DNA of 64,000 bases, taken from contig JABTUB010000001.1 in the NCBI GenBank assembly GCA_015075585.1, positions 1,412,501 to 1,476,500 on the forward strand, written 5' to 3'. This stretch comes from Chloracidobacterium sp. (GTDB lineage: Bacteria > Acidobacteriota > Blastocatellia > Pyrinomonadales > Pyrinomonadaceae). This document shows, in pieces, positions 61,852-64,000 of this stretch. Under the pieces are notes generated by a model that did not search any database, was not told where the DNA came from, and saw only the letters and a list, made by a program, of their open reading frames with translations. How positions within the stretch are numbered: position 1 is the first letter of the stretch; the number at the start of each line of letters is the position of its first letter. Both the position numbers and the translations under genes were made by a program.

Positions 61852-63561
61852 ATGAGCGATAAGGATCTTGCTGCACAACAGGAGGCACGTGATGCCGTCG
61901 AGGCCGCATACGCGGCTTTTACGCTTCTGTCGCGCTTTGATCAAGACCGTATCGACACGATCTGCGACGCGATGGCCAAGGCCGCACTGGCGGATGCATT
62001 TCGACTGGGGCAAATGGCCCACGACGAGACGGGTTTCGGCATTGCTGAGGATAAACGCGAAAAGAACCGCTTTGCCGCCGAGGATGTCTGGAACTACTTC
62101 AAGGGACTGAAGACGGTCGGTGTCGTTTCAGAAACAAAAGGCATCGTCGAGATCGCAAGCCCGAAAGGCGTCGTTGCGGCAATTATCCCATCGACCAATC
62201 CGACATCGACCGCTATCTATAAGATCATTATCGCGATAAAGTCGCGCAATACTATCGTCCTTTCACCGCATCCGTCAGCAGTGAACTGCATCGCGGAGAC
62301 CGCGCGCCTTATGCGCGAAGAGGGCATTAAACACGGCCTGCCTGCCGATGCCGTCAAGTGCCTGACCCTCACGACGATCGAGGGTACGGATACGCTGATG
62401 CGGCATAAACGGACCGCAGTGATACTCGCGACCGGCGGGACAGGGCTGGTGCGTGCAGCGTATTCGTCCGGAAAGCCGGCGTTCGGCGTCGGTCCCGGCA
62501 ATGTGCCCGTATTCGTCGAAAGATCCGCAAATATCGCCAAGGCCGTAGCTGATATCCTTACGGGCAAATGCTTTGACAACGGTACCATCTGCGCATCTGA
62601 GCAATCCGTTGTCGCCGACGCCCCGATCGCTGCCCAGGTGCGCGAACAATTTATCGCCCAAGGTGCGTATTTTCTCAGTCCCTCGGACGCGGAAGCGGTC
62701 GCAAAGGTGCTTCTTTCGCCGCAGCGGACGCTCAATGCGGGCATCGTCGGCAAGTCTGCAAAATATATCGCCGAACTTGCGGGCGTGACGATTCCCGATC
62801 GTACACGCTGCCTTATTGCCGATTGCGGCGGCGTCGGCCGCGATTTTCCGTGGTCCATGGAGAAGCTCTCGCCGCTTCTCGGTTTTTTTGTTGCTGACGG
62901 TGTCGCCGCAGGCGCTGATAAATGCCTTGAGATACTGAGCTACGGCGGAATGGGCCATACAGCCGGGATGCATACGCAGGATCGAAATGCAGCGATCGAA
63001 TTCGGCTCAAAGATGCCCGCAGCGCGTACGATCATCAACTCGCCAACGACGCACGGAGCGATCGGCCTGACGACCGATCTTTCGCCGTCAATGACGCTCG
63101 GCTGCGGTTCTTGGGGCGGAAATGTTACTTCGGATAATGTTTCGCCGCTTCACTTGATCGATCTGAAGCGTGTTGCGTTCGAGACGCACCCTATAAACAG
63201 CTTTGTCCCATCGAACGACGGCGTTAATATTCCGCTGTCGGCCCCTGCTGAACGCCCGAAAGTAACACGCGAGGACATTGCGGCGATCGTTGATTCATTT
63301 TTAAGCAAGTATATCGACGCGCAGCCGAAGCCTGCATTCACTCCGATCCCGGCGCCGGCGCCGCAGACCATCGTACATCATGTTTATCCGCCAACTGTGT
63401 CAGAGGCCGATAAACCGCCGGTTCCTGTCGATTTTGTAAGCGAGGATGATGTCCGGCGTGCCGTGTCGGCCGGCAAAAAGATCTATATCACTGCGAAAAC
63501 CATCTTGACGCCTTCGGCTCGCGACCTCGGCGAGGAAAAGGAGGTCTTTGCCCGATTGTAG
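61852..63561 (+). CDS. CoA-acylating aldehyde dehydrogenase of a microcompartment (PduP/EutE-like) with C-terminal extension
   Basis: 569 residues, about 100 longer than PduP or EutE. The dehydrogenase core (about 1-460) has [47 protein letters not shown], and the catalytic cysteine in [14 protein letters not shown]. It converts an aldehyde and CoA to acyl-CoA with NAD+. After the core, residues 474-488 form a short amphipathic helix ([15 protein letters not shown]) like known encapsulation peptides. A Pro/Ala linker follows, then a conserved-looking tail from 527 ([14 protein letters not shown]...TPSARDLG). Starts at the ATG at 61852. The substrate is unknown; sulfoacetaldehyde-type enzymes also share this fold. 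Confidence 0.9.
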   Translation: MSDKDLAAQQEARDAVEAAYAAFTLLSRFDQDRIDTICDAMAKAALADAFRLGQMAHDETGFGIAEDKREKNRFAAEDVWNYFKGLKTVGVVSETKGIVEIASPKGVVAAIIPSTNPTSTAIYKIIIAIKSRNTIVLSPHPSAVNCIAETARLMREEGIKHGLPADAVKCLTLTTIEGTDTLMRHKRTAVILATGGTGLVRAAYSSGKPAFGVGPGNVPVFVERSANIAKAVADILTGKCFDNGTICASEQSVVADAPIAAQVREQFIAQGAYFLSPSDAEAVAKVLLSPQRTLNAGIVGKSAKYIAELAGVTIPDRTRCLIADCGGVGRDFPWSMEKLSPLLGFFVADGVAAGADKCLEILSYGGMGHTAGMHTQDRNAAIEFGSKMPAARTIINSPTTHGAIGLTTDLSPSMTLGCGSWGGNVTSDNVSPLHLIDLKRVAFETHPINSFVPSNDGVNIPLSAPAERPKVTREDIAAIVDSFLSKYIDAQPKPAFTPIPAPAPQTIVHHVYPPTVSEADKPPVPVDFVSEDDVRRAVSAGKKIYITAKTILTPSARDLGEEKEVFARL

Positions 63562-63569
63562 GCCGCAGT

Positions 63570-63914
63570 ATGGAAGGCACCGTGCCGGAAAAGGAGAAGT
63601 GCAGCAAGTGCGGTGTCGATATTCGCGAGAATACGATGTTCTGTTACAACTGCGGAACGTCGATCGAGAAGGCCGAAGCTGAAGTGGCCGCGCCGGCACC
63701 GGCGGAAGGCGATACTTCGGCGCCGCCGGAAGAAACTGAGTCTCCAAAGGCTCCTGTTTCGGAGAAAAAGCGTACGCGTGCCGGCAGGAGAATGCCGACG
63801 AAGGTCGTTTGGGATGTGCCCGGACGTAATGCTGACCGGCTTTATTTGTTGATCTGTTTTGTGATATTCCTTATCGCGGCATTGGTGGTCATCGTAATGA
63901 CCATAATGAAATAA
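63570..63914 (+). CDS. Zinc-ribbon, C-terminal membrane-anchored small protein in the BMC locus
   Basis: 114 residues. N-terminal double CxxC zinc ribbon (CSKC at about 11-14, CYNC at about 26-29). A Glu/Ala/Pro-rich linker leads to a basic stretch (KKRTRAGRRMPTKVVWD) and a single C-terminal transmembrane helix (about 90-112, LYLLICFVIFLIAALVVIVM). It starts 8 nt after the aldehyde dehydrogenase stop and 38 nt before the next shell gene, so it belongs to the same transcription unit. Not a known BMC component; a membrane tether or assembly factor is possible but unproven. Confidence 0.75.
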   Translation: MEGTVPEKEKCSKCGVDIRENTMFCYNCGTSIEKAEAEVAAPAPAEGDTSAPPEETESPKAPVSEKKRTRAGRRMPTKVVWDVPGRNADRLYLLICFVIFLIAALVVIVMTIMK

Positions 63915-63952
63915 GGGATCGTCGAGAACGGCACTGCCGGAGAACGAAGGTT

Positions 63953-64000
63953 ATGGAAGCACTTGGAATGGTCGAATGTTTTGGCCTTGTTGCAATGATC
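63953..64000 (+). CDS. Second BMC-H shell protein, 5' end only (cut by window edge)
   Basis: Sixteen codons are visible: MEALGMVECFGLVAMI. This is the diagnostic start of a BMC-domain shell protein (compare [15 protein letters not shown] in the first copy) but with Cys-Phe instead of Thr-Lys, so it is a distinct paralogue. The sequence GAAGG lies 5 nt before the ATG. The rest is outside the window. Confidence 0.85.
   Translation, partial: MEALGMVECFGLVAMI

Overview
The window looks like a chromosomal segment of an Acidobacteriota member, most likely class Blastocatellia (Pyrinomonadaceae-like). This is inferred from a VWA protein of the acidobacterial VWFA-related type, a Pkn-type serine/threonine kinase next to TPR proteins, a large bacterial alpha-2-macroglobulin, secreted proteins with six-fold DxDxDGxxD (FG-GAP/VCBS-like) repeats, TonB/ExbBD genes and a moderately high GC content. 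No 16S rRNA gene is present, so the placement is not proven. Gene density is high and almost every gene is chromosomal housekeeping. No prophage or integrative element was seen.

Layout: 1-2.8 kb is the end of the division cluster (ftsA, ftsZ) plus pdxA. 2.8-8.6 kb has a response regulator, valS, nadC and a CPBP protease. 8.7-12.2 kb is an NtrY/NtrX-like two-component pair, followed by an M3 peptidase, tRNA-Arg(ACG) and a VWA protein. 15.7-19.5 kb is a zinc-ribbon/kinase/TPR operon. 19.5-21.3 kb is an ECF sigma/anti-sigma pair, interrupted by a 247-bp element with inverted terminal repeats and preceded by an ECF-type promoter. 21.4-26.9 kb has membrane TPR proteins, a 21-bp tandem repeat array, an ATP-grasp ligase and pspA. 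27.1-33.4 kb is one alpha-2-macroglobulin gene. 33.4-41.2 kb has a lipoprotein, kdsD, secreted proteins, der, a MauE-double-thioredoxin fusion and tgt. 41.2-44.3 kb is yajC-secD-secF. 44.7-48.5 kb is tonB-exbB-exbD-exbD-TPR. 48.6-54.9 kb has rel, ridA, rpmB, a parvulin lipoprotein and an ABC-F protein. 54.9-56.4 kb is a REP/RAYT island. 56.4-61.2 kb has an M28 peptidase, guaB and a rodZ-like gene.

The window ends inside a bacterial microcompartment (BMC) locus (61.4 kb to the edge): a hexameric shell protein, an acylating aldehyde dehydrogenase with an unusual C-terminal extension, a membrane-anchored zinc-ribbon protein and the start of a second shell protein. Its signature enzyme is outside the window, so the substrate is unknown. 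This is the most interesting system here.

Two features recur. Several genes have an extended -10 promoter (TGnTAnnnT or TAnnnT) only 5-15 nt before the start codon and no Shine-Dalgarno sequence, which suggests leaderless or near-leaderless transcripts. Intrinsic terminators are abundant and easy to read. All functional calls rest on motif recognition by eye; no database search was run.
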